DNA of 64,000 bases from the NCBI GenBank assembly GCA_011799875.1, contig CM022302.1, forward strand, positions 187,170,942-187,234,941. The letters are read 5' to 3'. Below are positions 1 through 12,450 of the stretch, piece by piece (position 1 is the stretch's first letter; each line of letters opens with the position of its first letter). Below the pieces are notes generated by a model. The model had not been told where the DNA came from. It was given only the letters and a program-made list of their open reading frames with translations, and did no database searches. This DNA is from Thinopyrum elongatum (taxonomy: Eukaryota; Streptophyta; Magnoliopsida; Poales; Poaceae). The position numbers and the translations under genes were made by a program.

Positions 1-337
1 TTGTCTGCACCCTTGTTCCGGTCAGAGCCTGCTCGTGGAACGAGTGGTTGCATCAGAAACTACTGAGGAAAAACCTGTCGGGACGCATCCACGCCAAATG
101 ACTGTTAAGGGCCAGACCCTTACGACCATTGGGGCAATATGATACCGGCAGGCAACCTAAATGTGCATAGAGACTAGTCGTGCGGGCACTGCATGGATAA
201 CACTCAAAAAGGGATAAACACACAATTCAGATTAAGCGAAAGTACCAGGCCCCGCATAAAGCATAAATAGTATGAAGTCTAAACACAAGAGATGCGTCAT
301 CGTTTTGATTACAGGACCGCACGATGGCGGGAATAAT
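1..337. other. internal retrotransposon DNA without an ORF
   Basis: This stretch lies between the window edge and the end of the antisense gene. On the minus strand it would be 3' untranslated sequence of that gene. No reverse transcriptase, RNase H or integrase motif is visible on either strand. Confidence 0.4.
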
Positions 338-3300
338 TCAAGGGCAGGCCTGCCGGGCTCGTATGACAAGAACCCTGTCGGTGAAGGGAGTCGCCTTCTC
401 CTCGGCGGCAGAGACGTCAGCACCCCATGGCAGCTTTCGGAAACCATCAGCGAGGTCAAGATCCGGGTGACGGCAAGCGATGTTGCTCAGGACCATGAAG
501 AGGGAATTGTGGGCAAGCCTCCGGGATTCAGCCTTGAAGCGGCCAGCTCTTCCCTCCTCATGCGTCTTCAGCTTGGCAATCAACTCGTTGAAGAAAATCC
601 CCAGCTTAACACTGGGGGCCTCACGCTTTCCGGCCGAGTAGACCGGCCCCTCCATGCCCATGGCTGCAGTCTGGGCGGCGAGGCGTTCGGCCACATCTAT
701 CAAGCTTTTGATCCAAAGGTCAACTTGAGTGGAGTGGTTCTCCAGCTTGTCTTCCGCTTCCTTTCGGAGGGGCCTCACCATGTCCAGATCCTTTGACAGC
801 TGCTGCTCGCGGGCCTCAACGGATTCCCTTGAGCTTTCCAAGGAGCAGATCCTGGCCTTCAGGTCTTCGATGGTGCTGTTGGCGGTCTCAAGGCCCTGGC
901 TCTTGGAGGAGAGCTGCAACTGGGTATTTTCTAGGAGGGACCCTGTTTTCAGCACCTCCTCCTGGAGGGCTGAAACCTCCTTGGCACTCCCGGCAAGTTT
1001 CTCTGTCAGCTCAACCACCTGCTGGTCGAGGTCCACCTTGACGGAGGAAGCAGCATCAAGATCATCAGTAAGCCTCTTCAGCTGGGTAGCAGAGTCCGCG
1101 GTGAGGGCATCCAGGGAGCCTTGTGCTTGTCCCCTAGATCTTTGGTGCGTTGCTGCACGAGGATCTCCAGCTCGGCATCTTTGGCGTGGAGAGTGGCCTC
1201 GAGCCTCTCCTCCCGAAGAGAAATTTCCTGCTCCCTGGCATCCAGAAGCACCTTGCGCTCAGCCAGGTGCGCTTCCCGGGCGATGACATCTTCCCTTGTC
1301 ATCGAGATCGTCTCCTGCTGCCTCATAAGGGCCCGGAACTGCTTGTCGTGCCAATCACACAGCTCCATCCCCTTATCCTTCAGTTTTTGGTCCACCTTGT
1401 GGCGGACTAGCACCGCTCCTTGAGATCCTGCCACTTCCGGCTATGCCGCTCCCGCATCTCTTTAATGCCTGTCGCCACGGACTCCATGAAGGACAGATCC
1501 ATGCCAACGGTGGTGGAATCATCCACCTCATCGACTCCCTGGTACAACGACGTTAGGATGCGCTGGAGTTCTTCGTCAAGCTCTGTGCTTGTCGCCATTA
1601 ACGAGCCAGGTGCTCCAACCCCTGGCTGTGCGAGCACTAGCGCCAGGTTGCTCGAAGATGGTGGAGGGACTTCCACTGAGGTGCCAAATGAGGGAAGGGG
1701 GCCCATGGTTTGGAGGGGTATCTTCTCCTCGACCACGACCCCTGATCCAGACATGCTACCGGGTATTTCCTCGGGCTCCTTCAGGGGACCCAGGGAGCCC
1801 CCGGCAACATGCTCCTGCTCCTCTGTGGTAGCAATTTTGGCGGCTTCATCCGCGGCATCCTTCCCAATGTTGGCCACCTCGTCCAGCAAGTCTGGCTCCT
1901 CACTCAAAGGGCCTGTAAGCAGATCCAGCAGTAAATGGCGGAAGGACAGAATTATTGATGAGGCAGAGACGTGAAGCAACATGATAAGAGAAGTCATGAG
2001 AAGAGAACAGATAAATTACCCGGAGGAGTCTGCCGGGTAGAAGCTTCAGTTTCCTCGGCAACGTTAGCTGCCGGGTCAAGGCCGGACTACTCCGTGGAAA
2101 CCCTTGGCGGGGATCCATCAACTCTATCGACGGGCGGGATGGGTCCCTCCTGGAGGGGCTCGTCTTGAGTGGTCCCCTCCCCTCCTTGGGCATCAGTGGA
2201 GGGGAACTCTCCACCATCACCCCCAGCAGAAGGAACTTCCTCTGCGCTTTCGGACTGGGGGCTGGGCTGGGGGCTCGGTGCCGGGACGCTCGAGCCACCC
2301 CCTGCCGGGCCCGTCCCTCCCGCAAACGACGATGGCTCCGCATGTCTGAGCCGCTTGGTCCTGTGGACAAGGGTCTCCGTCTCCTCCTCCTCCTCCCTGT
2401 TGGCAACAAACCGGCAAGATCAGTCAGCAATGCGAGCAAGGATACTGAAGACAAAGCAAAAAAAAGGGGGGGGGGAGAAAAGGAGGAAGCAATCTTCCTT
2501 ACTCTTCATCGATCAGCATGGAGTTCAGCTCGAAATCCATGGGTGGCGAGGGCACCCTGCTCCTCTTCTGGGGCGGGGGGATGGAGCTCTCTGGAAACTT
2601 CGAGCCCTGCCGGGGCCCAGGAGGCTCCAATGAAGACAAGCTCTGTGGAGAGCTTGAGCTCGATTGGGCACTGGAGTCGCCCTCCGTGGCTGTCAGTTGC
2701 TTGGCGGGGAGGGCCCTGGCCCCGGAGAGCTCAGGAGAATGCCGGCGCATAGCTTTGGAAACGCTGGTCTTGGAGGTGGTCCCCTTCGCCTTCCTGGCGG
2801 CAGGCGCAGGATCGGGGGCTGCCACTTCCCGGTTAGCCGCCCATTTTTGGGGGCGTGGATCCAAGACTGGCTCGGGGGCTTGAGGGCCTTCTGCGAGCCA
2901 TTCCTTTCCAGGTTCGACCACCCCCTCAACCTCTTCTTCCTCTAGAGCCACTGTTGCCGCTGCGTACAGGGCCTTGATTCCAGAAGGCCCGTCCCCGGCG
3001 GGCTCTCCCCCGGCACGCTCCTTCCCGGCAACCTCTTCCAAGACTTGCGTCTCACCCTTGCCGTGGGAGGAGCCCTCATCTCCAGCTTTCCCTATTCCTT
3101 TTGCTGCGTTCCCGGCCTTCGCTGCTGCTGCAGCTTGGGCCACCATGTCTTCCTCGAGCCGCTTCTTAATGAATGCCACCTCCACCGTGGAGGTGCGTTT
3201 GTACATTTTAGCTTCCACCTTAGTGGCCCTTTCTACTAAGGTGGAGGACCTTGCCAGCTCTTCATCAAACGTGGGCAACTGCCAATCGCCTGCAACTCCG

Positions 3301-4295
3301 TGGGCATCATAATCTGGCATCCACTTCAGGATTTGATCCCTGGCAGAGTTGATGTTCAGCGGGATGATGTTTGCCGGCAGCTTGAATAGGCCGAAGCGGC
3401 CAAATAGCTAATCGCACAACCAGGCATGGCCATAAACTGTCAGGTTGTTGGCCAGGCCAGGGAGCAACCTCATCCTGTCCCCAGCATCCCCATACTCCCA
3501 GGCAAATCTGTCTCTTTTCTGCAGAGGGGCGATGCGACAGAGGAGAAAGTCTGCTCCTACGTGCTCAACGGTGAGCCCGGCAGTCTTTAGACGGGTAATC
3601 CTGTTTATTGCCGAGCGGAGCCTATCTTTGGTAAGGCCGAATGCCCTCCAGACATTGTTGCGCTCGAAGCATTCTGCTCGTGCATGACAGAACTCTGGAG
3701 CCTTGTCGTCTTGAATCCAACACCAATCTCCCCTCCACTCCTCCCATCTGTTGCGCTGTTGGCTGGGGATGTAATCCCAGTTCTCTCTTGGCACCATCCG
3801 TGGCATCCAGCTTATATTGCCGGAACGATGGCTCTTGTTCTCCACCCGCGCGACGAAGTAGTGCCTGAACAGATCTACATTGGGAGCAACCCCAACAAAA
3901 TTCTCGCACAGATGGGCAAAGATCACCATACACGCCATTGCATTTGGCGTGAAATCCAAGAGGTGGAATCCATAGATTGCCATCATTGCCTCAAGGAAAT
4001 CCGAGAAGGGAGGACAGAGACCGCAGATGAAATATGCGCAGAAAAATTTGTATGAACTTGGCGGGTCCTCCTCTCCCTCCGCCAGAACCTTGGGAGCGCC
4101 ATGCCCCTTCGGGAGTTCCCTCCCCCACAGGTATCCATACCTCGCCTGCAGCACGTTTCTGTCGAGATTCGACGGGGAGAAGACGACGTCTCCACTTCGC
4201 TTCTTGTCAAGCTTGGTCGCCCTCTTGCTCCCCTTGGCGACCTCCGCCTTCGCGGCGGTCGTCCGCTGCCCCCTAGCAGCGGTTTTCTTCCCCAT
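338..4295 (-). pseudogene. Antisense ORF of Tat-type element: Transposase_28-like domain plus coiled coil
   Basis: Not a true transposase: the name comes from the Pfam family of this retrotransposon-borne protein, whose function is unknown. The model has three exons. Exon 1 is 4295-2503 with donor GA|GTAAGG. Exon 2 is 2396-2020. Exon 3 runs from 1912 to the stop at 338. Reading phase is kept across both introns. Residues 1-45 are Lys/Arg-rich. The conserved domain follows at about residues 75-290, with motifs such as FICGLCPPFSDFLEAMM and PNAMACMVIFAHLCENFVGV. The middle is acidic and proline-rich. The C-terminal third is a long Glu/Lys/Leu coiled coil. Breaks: in-frame TAG at 3408-3410 and at 2087-2089, and single-base frameshifts near 1415 and near 1120. 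Outside these points the frames read cleanly, so the damage is recent. The gene is transcribed against its host element. Confidence 0.75.
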
Positions 4296-4685
4296 ATCCC
4301 CTGAGATGCGGCGGAGAGCAGGAAGGAAATCGGAAGGGAATCGGTGGCGAATGTGGGCAAGAGAAGCGGGCGGTTGCTTGGCTTGCGGAGGAAGATGACG
4401 GGGAGGCGAGGCAGACGATGAATGAGCAGTACCTTTCCATGTTTTCCCCTCTTAAGGGAAACGGCGTGGGAAGGGGCGCAACTCTTAAGAAAAGTTACCG
4501 TTTTTACATTAACTGCTACAGTCCCACGCCCCCATGCCTCACGATAATTACGCGAAGTGGACGTTGGATTGACTGGTCATCATGAGGAACCGCCGTGCAC
4601 AGCCTTCTCCTGCCACGTGTCCGCGCACTGGTTGGGCCTAACCCAACATGCCCCATGGCACGTATGGCTCAGGCCCGGGGGCTTA
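4296..4685 (-). promoter_or_regulatory. Leader and presumed promoter of the antisense gene, next to the polypurine tract
   Basis: These 390 bases separate the antisense start codon from the 3' LTR and hold no ORF of note. On the + strand the last bases (about 4671-4685) are purine-rich and abut the LTR start, as a plus-strand primer site should. Any promoter of the antisense gene must lie here or in the LTR read backwards. I cannot point to a certain TATA box on the minus strand. Confidence 0.4.
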
Positions 4686-5621
4686 TGTCGGGGAACACAA
4701 ACAGGGGTGTATGTTTTCCCCTGACTCGTGCACGGACGGTAGGCCAACAGGCGCAAGAACAAGATTACAAACTCAAGATCAGATCAAGGCATGAGAGACC
4801 TGTTCTTTGAAGGACCAAAGTGCAGATCAAGAAGACCAAGATGAGCCAGAGAAGCAAGATATCGCTAAGGGAAGCACCTCCTCTACCGGGCAGGCGAGCC
4901 TGGCGGGGATGGAGTTACCCCCGGAAGCGAGTCTCAGGATCGTCCCGGCAGGCCTGCCGGGGCTTACGGAGGCAAACCACTCCACCGCACCACCTCATCA
5001 TGACGCACGTCGTCGATCACTGCTGTGTCAAGCTCCAAAGTGACTAAGTGGCTTCTATTTGCCACATGGCAGCCACGACCTACAGAAAATACCCCCAGGC
5101 GACACCCGTCCTGAGACGTGTCAAGCAAGCAGGCGCGAAGCTGGCAAAACAGCCCAGCAGGGCTTGCCGGGCAAGCTGAGATGTGACATTGAGCGGCGCA
5201 TTTAATGCGCTCTGTCAGCCTGCAGAGTTAGGTATGATAGCACTGTTTGCTATCTAATCAGTATGTAATGACCGATTTGCCACTTTGGTGACCCCTTGAT
5301 CTATAAAAGGAGGCCCATGGCAATCGTAGAAGGGGTTGGCTGATCCGGACCCTTGCACACTCATACGCACGTAGCTGCTCTCGGCCTGAGGCGACCTTGC
5401 CAGGCAAGAGTGCTGCGTTCCTCCACCATTTTTCCAGCATCAATCCACCAAAGCAGGAGTAGGGTTTTACGCCTCACGGCGGCCCGAACCTGGGTAAAAA
5501 CTGCCCGTGTGATCTCTGCCGTGCTGTGTGATGCTTCTCCGCTCTTTGTGCAACGTGCCCATCCCCTCACCAAACCAAAAGGGGCTCATGGCCCCATAGG
5601 TGGCCGTGGTTTCCCACGACA
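4686..5621 (+). repeat. 3' LTR of the younger Tat-lineage element (936 bp)
   Basis: It starts TGTCGGGGAACAC and ends TTTCCCACGACA, giving perfect short inverted ends TGTCG/CGACA. A TATA box (ctataaaag) lies at about 5301 on the + strand, in the position expected for the U3 promoter. The second LTR is outside the window, so age cannot be estimated. Confidence 0.8.
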
Positions 5622-6474
5622 GCCTCCAGGTGGGCCTTGGCGACAACGATAATCTCCGCCACCGTCCAGGCGGCGAACTCACCGATATCGGCCCCCTCCG
5701 CCCTTTGTTCCTCCCGGTGGGCGTTCACGGCCGCCTTGGCTGGCGCTTGGGTCTCAGGAAAGGCTCCTGGTGAAGAAAGGGAGGAGATTAGTCAAAGAGC
5801 CAAGGACCTTGCCGGCCACGTCGCCGGCTGGAATCAGAAAGACAAAGAAACAAACAAAGTACTTACGGGTGAGAAGCTTGTCGATGTACTGCACTTCCCC
5901 CAGCATCCCCCGATCCTTCACCAACCATGCGTCGGCGCTGCGACCGCGGTCCGCCTTGAGCTGGGTGATCTCCTCGGTAGCTTTCACTGCCTGCTCGTCC
6001 TTCTGTTCCGACGCCTTGCGGTGCCCCTCCGCAAGCCGGTCCAGCTCGGCCTGATGGGCGGCCGCCGTCTGGTTCCTCTCCGCCGCCAGCCGGCCCACCT
6101 CCGCCTGGAGCTAGGCGCGCTCCGCGACGGCCATGTCATGTTGCCGGCCAGCCCGGTCCAGCCGGCTTCGAAGGTCTGGCACTTCGGCCGTGGCGGCTGC
6201 ACGGTAGGGCTCCCGGTCAGCAGCCGGACAAGAAGCAAAGACAAAGCAAGAAGCAAGAAGCAAGAAGCAAGAAGATTCGACCCGGCTGCTGCGTAGACGG
6301 CCCGAATCTCGGGGGCTACACCCAGTGGGTGCACTGACGCGCCCCCACTGGAAGCATGCGAGCCGTACCTCGGGCTTGGCACAGCTCCTCCTTCTTGGCG
6401 ACGAGCTGGATCCTAGCCTAGTGGTACCGGCCCAGAAGGCAGTTGTATGCCGCCACCTTCATGTCATAGATGGT
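5622..6474 (-). pseudogene. Remnant of the antisense gene of an older Tat-type element
   Basis: Three coding patches read on the minus strand with splice-like borders: about 6474-6371, about 6210-5879 (its end reads ..LLTR before a GTAAGTAC donor), and about 5768-5622. They encode Ala/Glu/Lys-rich coiled coil like the C-terminal part of the gene at 338-4295 (motifs RLAAERNQTAAAHQAELDRL and DIGEFAAWTVAEIIVV). In-frame stops are seen at 6418-6420 and 6111-6113. The last patch is cut off by the LTR ending at 5621, so the younger element inserted into this gene. A short agaagca microsatellite lies in an intron near 6233-6270. Confidence 0.6.
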
Positions 6475-6685
6475 CTACGAGGAAGAAGGTTAAGAAAAGA
6501 AAGCGCTCGTGAAGGCTCGACCCACTTGCTTCGCAACCGGCCCGGGCCTCGGGGCCTACACTCAGTGGGTGCGCTGGCGCGCCCCCTCTGAAGAGCGACT
6601 AAGACGGTCGAAAGAAGGAGAAGCTCAACCAACAGGCGTAACCGCAATAAATCCCGCGCGCGGGCCGAGGCGCACGGCCGGGCGG
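5622..6685 (+). mobile_element. Older Tat-lineage Gypsy element, internal segment left of the Copia insertion
   Basis: This GC-rich DNA carries the antisense-gene remnant and is interrupted at 6685/6686 by a Copia LTR. It resumes at 16263. The bases flanking the Copia element are ggcgg on the left and ggctg on the right, a 5-bp target duplication with one later change. Confidence 0.6.
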
Positions 6686-8823
6686 TGTAGGAGATATGCC
6701 CTAGAGGCAATAATAAATGTTATTCTTTATCCCCATGTTCCTAATTAAGTTTATGTTCCATGCTATAACTGCTATGGTTCCCGAGCCCGTATATCCATAA
6801 AGGCTCTGAGGAAAACCCATGTGCACGTGTGGAATAATAAATGATAAAAAGTATTCCTAGTCATGCCTCTAAGACTAGCTCAAGTGTTGCATGATGATTA
6901 CGTTTTCCTAATCATGGGCATGTCTATGCCGGCAACTTTGAGGGCACAATGTTAGAAGAACATTTGTGTTGAATTGACCCGAATTGATGTTATGCTATGA
7001 GATACAATTGTCACAAGTTAATGGTTAACAACACAGAGAAAGTTAACATTTGCATGATTCCTTAGACCATGAGAGTATTGAGTTTATTCATGCTTGCTTC
7101 ATGAACTTTGGGGTTTGTTAAACGTCATCCGCAAATGGGTGGCCATTACGGTGGCTTACGGGTTCATGGAAATGTATGTCAAGGGACTTGATAGCTCAAG
7201 ATTGGGATTTGCTCCTTCGATGATGGAGAGATATTCTTTGGGCCCTCTCGGTGTTACGGTATCCATCATTGTCTAGCCAGACACATTGTGATTTGATCAC
7301 AGGGATGCCGGAACTCGGGAACGAGAAAAGAGAACAAAACCGGTAACGAGGTAACTGGCATTGTGGACAAGTGTTGATCCATGGGGATGCCAATAAATCT
7401 CACCTCGGGTGTTTGTAACATATCGCGAAGTAAAAGGAATAGCACACAACAACTGGGGGTTCACTCGAATATTTATTCGTGTGGGTATAGGGGTCAATAT
7501 GGGTGTCCACGACTCCGATGTTGATCATTGATCGAAAAGTGTTCCGGTCATGTCTATACTTTACTGAACCTATAGGGTCACGCGCTTAAGGGTCATCTAT
7601 TTGCTGAATACTAGACAGGGAGTCTGAGAGAAATTCACCTAAAAAGTTTCGGAGACAACGGAAGAGTTCCGGAGAGAGAACACCGGAATAGTTTCGGTAA
7701 AACCGAAAAGTTATTTCGGAGTATACCATTAAGTCTAATTGGTTTTGGCACATACCTGGAAATTATTGGAGGGTGCCAGAATTGTTCTGGGAACTTCTGG
7801 GAATTTTCCGGAGAAAAAAAACCGAAAGTGTTCCGGAGCTGCCGGAACCGATTTGGTTGCTTTTCGCTGAAGAAAATCATTGATCCGAAATTTTTTCAGA
7901 ATGCGTCCAAATTTATTTTTGTGGGTACTAGAAATTTTCTAGGCCTACAGAAAAAGTTTCAGATTTAACGGTCGCAGAAAAATGTCTTCGTGAATAGTGA
8001 AAGTGCTTTTTGGGTTACTTTATGGAAAGCCACCTTTTAGGGCTTTTCCCAAAAGGCTTCTAGAAGGACTTTGGGATCAAGGAACCCCCTTTGGGGGGCC
8101 CCATGACGGTGGAATGGCCAAGGGTGGAGCTCCTCCATGGAGCTCCACTTGTCATCATTTTATGCCCTTTATGCCCTTTATGTGTGACATAAAGTGTGGG
8201 CATTTTGGGTTTTTCATGTGCCCCCTACCCCTTGGATTTTCCTATAAATAGAGGTGGAGAGGCACTCTCCACACTCACTCTTTCTCACATACACATGCCA
8301 TGCATGATCTGGCTTTCTCTCTCCCTCCCAGCGAAATAGTTTCGTAGAGCCGAAAGGCTGTTTGGGTTCCGGTGGGAACTAGTTCTGGACGGCGAAGCCC
8401 TGCCGGATAGCTGACACCGTATGTGTGCAACCCCGTAGAGAGGTCATATGTTTGATCTTTTGCCCGTGGGGCTGTTCGAGTGTGCCTCCCGAAGGGCTGT
8501 TCGAGTGACCGTCCGAGATTCTGAGGGCCTCCCGAAGGGCTGTCCGAGGATCCGTCTGGTGGGACTATCCGAGGGACTGTCCCGAGGCCTCCCAAAGGGC
8601 TTCCCGGCGATCCGTCCGGTGAGCTGACGAGGGAGTACATCCTTGCGGTTGGGAGGTTCTAAATCCTAGCTGGAGGGGTCTGCACCGACAATCAATATCG
8701 ACTCTACTTCCGCTACGCTACGAGTCGGCAATGATCAGATCAAAACCTTGTATGCATCTCCATAGTGATCCTGGGCATGCTCGGTGTACCAATTTTTTTA
8801 ATTTTCTATCGCGTTCCCCTATA
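6686..8823 (+). repeat. 5' LTR of Angela/BARE-like element
   Basis: It begins TGTAGGAGATATGCCCTAG and ends in GCGTTCCCCTATA, 2138 bp. A TATA-like tataaata lies near 8242 on the + strand, followed by short repeats of the type cccgaagggctgt (about 8465-8620). The whole sequence recurs at 14135-16262 with scattered substitutions and small indels. Confidence 0.9.
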
Positions 8824-8824
8824 G

Positions 8825-8837
8825 TGGCATCATGAGT
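8825..8837 (+). other. Degenerate primer binding site (initiator Met tRNA type)
   Basis: Directly after the 5' LTR the sequence tggcatcatgagt resembles the TGGTATCAGAGC complement of the initiator Met tRNA 3' end, with substitutions and an extra base. The text that follows (gcgtagatgc) also fits the leader of BARE-like elements. Confidence 0.6.
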
Positions 8838-11545
8838 CATGCTATGCGTAGATGCAGGTTACGATCTAGAATACAAAGAGATGTATGGGTGTTGCACAAT
8901 ATAATTTGTAGTAGATGAGTTCTATTACTGAAAATTATTTGTGCGAGTAGCAGATGAAATTTGTTACCCGATGTTCTTGTTGCTTCCCTGAAATTTGCGT
9001 ATTTCTGATCTTGATAACGGCATGGTGGAGTTTAAAAGTTCTGGCAATCCACGATCCTGATTGATCAACGAAGTGCTAACAGTTCGTTGAATTCCACCAT
9101 AGTTAAAAGAAAGACGAAATTTCGCAGACTAAAGGGCAATGCAGATATGATCTGCATGGGGGTCATGCCTATGATGAAGTTCAGTATGGGGCTCAAGATT
9201 TTATTATCTCGTGTTTCATACGCCCCGCAATGTTAATCTAGCGACCTGAACAATCATGGTTGATGATAAACATTGGTAGCTGCGGTTTGGTTGAAACCTT
9301 AGAAGCCACGTAAAATAAATTTTTGCATAAACCGATTAGAGGTGTCTAACTTGGTTTTGCAGGATGACATGAGATGTGCATATGATGTGGTATAGCAGTG
9401 CTCATATTTAATTTGATTATGTATGAGATAACTATATAATGTAAATTAACATGACCTGCGAGTCATGATTCGGCATGATGGCTGGAACCATATGATTGTC
9501 ACTTTAATGACCTGCGTGTCAACCTTAAGTAATGCACTTATTTTATTAGCTATAGAGATAGCAATATTATCTGGTGCATTGACAAGGTTGTGGTAAACTT
9601 CGCGAAGGTGAACACCGACGCGAATGCCGAAGACGAAGAAATAAAGTCTTCTCCGTCAGAAAGGGCTATACCATATCATGCTATTATGAATTGCCTGAGA
9701 TGTTTATCCCTTATGATGCACCCTTTTTGATTGCGCGGTAGTCGCTTTTATTAGGGTGATCTCTCACTTAAAATATCAAGTAGTTAGTGTTCTCCCAAGT
9801 GTAGCACCATCACGGCACCTATCTCTTCGCGGTATCACATGGATACATGGGTACGAACAATTTGAGAAGTGTGAGGCGGGTGAGTTGAGACCTCGCAGCG
9901 AGATCACTTGGTTGTCTTGATGTTCCGGAGGATCGTCCTGAGCTCGAAACATGCCCATCGAAAGATGAACAAGAGTCACATAGAGATGTGATTGGCAAGT
10001 TGGCCTACCGATTGCAATTCTCGTCACTTGAGATGGATACATCCTTGGCGTTGAATTTCAATATGGGTCTTGTATCACTAACAATCAATTATGAGAGATA
10101 TTGGTTTGAGTGGGAGCGCACTGTAGAATTAACTTGTTTAATTCTCTATGCAACTAATTATGAACATAGTCTAAGTGTGATTTGCACAATAGTTATAGAA
10201 TATTGGCTCGCATTTCCACCTTCCTTATTTAAAATTGAATAAGCTGTTATTTATCTGGTTAAAACTTTACGGTTGGTAACGTAATGTGAGGATTGTCCTC
10301 AAGAGTGTCGAGAAGGACTTTGTCCTATCACATGCTTTCGGTATTCTCCCGCTAATGCTATGGATGATGTGACTCTCGTCCTTTGATCCAAAAGCTAGAA
10401 TTCCGTTACGGTCAAGTGCAATACGTTTGCTTCCATGAGACCCGAACTTAAAAAGCTTGGGATAGTTATGTGATATTCATGGAACTGAAAATTGTTTTCA
10501 GATGCACACAAAGGCTAAAAGATATGATATATCCAAAGCAATGTTTGTTTGCAAATTATTAGTAAAGTATTTACTATACATTTGACTGATGAGAGAGGGA
10601 TCCAGAAGAACGTCTGTTATGTAAATGAAGGTGAATAAAAACAACAACTTAAAGAGAAAGGAAATGTCCAAAGGGTGTTAGTGTGACTCACACGCCTAGG
10701 AAGTTCAAGGCTAATGCCACTCTTAAGTTGGGTGCTTTTTCTGCGAGTAGGAGAAATACTGAAAGTTAAACTGTTAGAAGTATAAGGGCAAAAGGAAAGA
10801 AGACTGGAATATCCAGCTCATGTATGAATGTCATACAAGTTATAGATGTATGGAAGGCTGGTCAAAGATGTAATTCTTGGGAATTATGATTAAACATGTT
10901 AATCACTGATTCTTGGGTATTGTGAGTTGATCACATAAATACCCGCTCGATTGCATTCTATTGCAACTCGATGCAAGAACTACTACGGCCTGAAAGACTT
11001 GCCAGTAATGAGGTTAAGATACGCGTTGGGAACCTAGTAAAAGTTACTATACCTTCCACCGGTGTATTACCTCTATATTTATTTTCATAATTCATTTAGA
11101 GTTTTATACACTCTAGCCCATTGCATAAAGTAAGTTGCAAGAAGGTTGTTCATAAGAGAACTTTTAATGTTCGGTGTTATGAATAACATAAGGGCCATAC
11201 TTTCATTATGAATGACATGTATGTTATGAATATTGATAATAATATAGTACCTCTGTGTTTACTTTCATAATTCATTTTAGAGTTTTATACAGTCTAGCCC
11301 ATTGCATAATGTTTGTTGCAAGAGGGTTGTTCATAAAAGAACAATTGTTGTTCAGTATTATGAATAACATAAAGGGCCATGCTTCCATCGAGGATGAGAT
11401 GTATGTTATGAATATTGATGGTAATATGATACATCCATAACACTGACGCTAAATGTCGCAATACTAAAAGAATACCACATATGTGTGGCACTGCATTTGG
11501 TCACATTGGAGAAACCCGCATGGAAAAATTCCATAATGATGGATT
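8838..11545 (+). other. Leader and gag region of the Copia element, no open frame
   Basis: This 2.7 kb should hold the untranslated leader, gag and protease. I can read no gag zinc knuckle or protease motif in any frame. A short local duplication is visible: the stretch near 11090-11240 recurs near 11265-11420 (shared ttcatttagagttttatac-type text). Confidence 0.4.
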
Positions 11546-12105
11546 TTGAAGTCATTTGATTATGAATCATCTGACACTTGCAACTTTCGTCCTAAAAGTG
11601 AAGTGACTGAAATACCGTTCATAAGCCATAAGGAACGAGCAACAAACTTATTGGTGATCATACATTTTGATGTGTGTAGTTCGATAAATGTTGTTGCTAG
11701 TAGTGGATTTATCTATCTTCAGAAATTACTCAAGTAGATATATGGATATTTACTTGATGAGACGTAAGTCTGGATCTTTTGAAATCATTCAAAAGGTTTT
11801 CAAAAATGAAGTAGAAATTATTGTAACAAGAAAATTATGTTTCTTCAATTCGATTGCAGGAAGAAATATTTGAGTTACAAGTTTAGCGAATGTCTGATGA
11901 GTTGTGAAAAGAGTTTCATAACTTACACCTCCCGGAACACCACTGTCGGTGGGATGTCTGTGAAGATGTAATCAAACCATTTATGACATGGTAAGATCAA
12001 AGATGACATAAATCAATTTGCCATTATCCCTTTTAAAGTAATGCTTTAGAGACTGCGGCTTTTACACCAAAAAGAGCACCATCAGGTTTGTTGAAATGAC
12101 GCCAT
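11546..12105 (+). pseudogene. Integrase remnant of Copia polyprotein
   Basis: Frame pieces match the Copia integrase in order. First is ...ERATNLLVIIHFDVCSS, equivalent to the segment with the first catalytic Asp (HTDVCGP in active elements). Next, after a frameshift near 11735, comes SRYMDIYLMRRKSGSFE. Then there are fragments equivalent to the LTPPGTPQ..NGV..R region near 11925 and the TAAFT..RAPS region near 12055. Stops and shifts separate them. Confidence 0.65.
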
Positions 12106-12450
12106 GGTATGGTACGCCCAACCATGTTTTATCTTTTCTTAACATTTGGAATATGGGGCTTGTGTAAAATGTTTACAAACCTATTCCAAATCAGACAAGT
12201 GCTACTTTGTAGGTTATCCAAATTATTGGGAATTCCTCCACCACTATACCGAGGCAAAAGGTTTTGCCACAAAGAACGGTATGCTTTTAAAGAGAATGGT
12301 TCTTGCAAAAAGGTGAGTGGGAGGATAGTGCAACTCGACGAGATAGCAGTATCTTCATCGTCAGATCAAAGGAAAGGAACCTTGGAAGCGATTCCAGAGT
12401 TTCCTACTGCGACTGATACAGAAGCCTCTACATGAGATGTATGGACTTCG
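12106..12450 (+). pseudogene. Integrase C-terminal / linker remnant
   Basis: Frame pieces resemble the Copia part in which a WG.P/G.. segment is followed by FVGYP and FLEKEF motifs. Here VGYPNYW-like and EWFLQK-like fragments appear in shifted frames, ending near the Ser/Thr-rich linker before reverse transcriptase. No open frame remains. Confidence 0.4.

Larger units (their letters stand above)
1..5621 (+). mobile_element. Tat-lineage Gypsy LTR retrotransposon, 3' part only
   Basis: The right end is a complete LTR (4686-5621) preceded by a purine-rich tract ending gcccgggggctta, so the element's sense strand is +. The internal part holds a long gene on the opposite strand with a Transposase_28-like ('putative gypsy type transposon') domain. 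Tat/Retand-lineage Gypsy elements of grasses are known to carry such an extra antisense ORF between pol and the 3' LTR. gag, pol and the 5' LTR would lie left of the window. The element is inserted in the antisense gene of an older relative. The five bases after its end are gcctc, so the same five bases should precede its 5' LTR. Confidence 0.8.

Noticed and set aside
272..2752. Plus-strand ORFs of up to 195 codons
   Set aside because: They mirror the minus-strand antisense gene, whose frames show a conserved domain, coiled coil and consistent splice sites.
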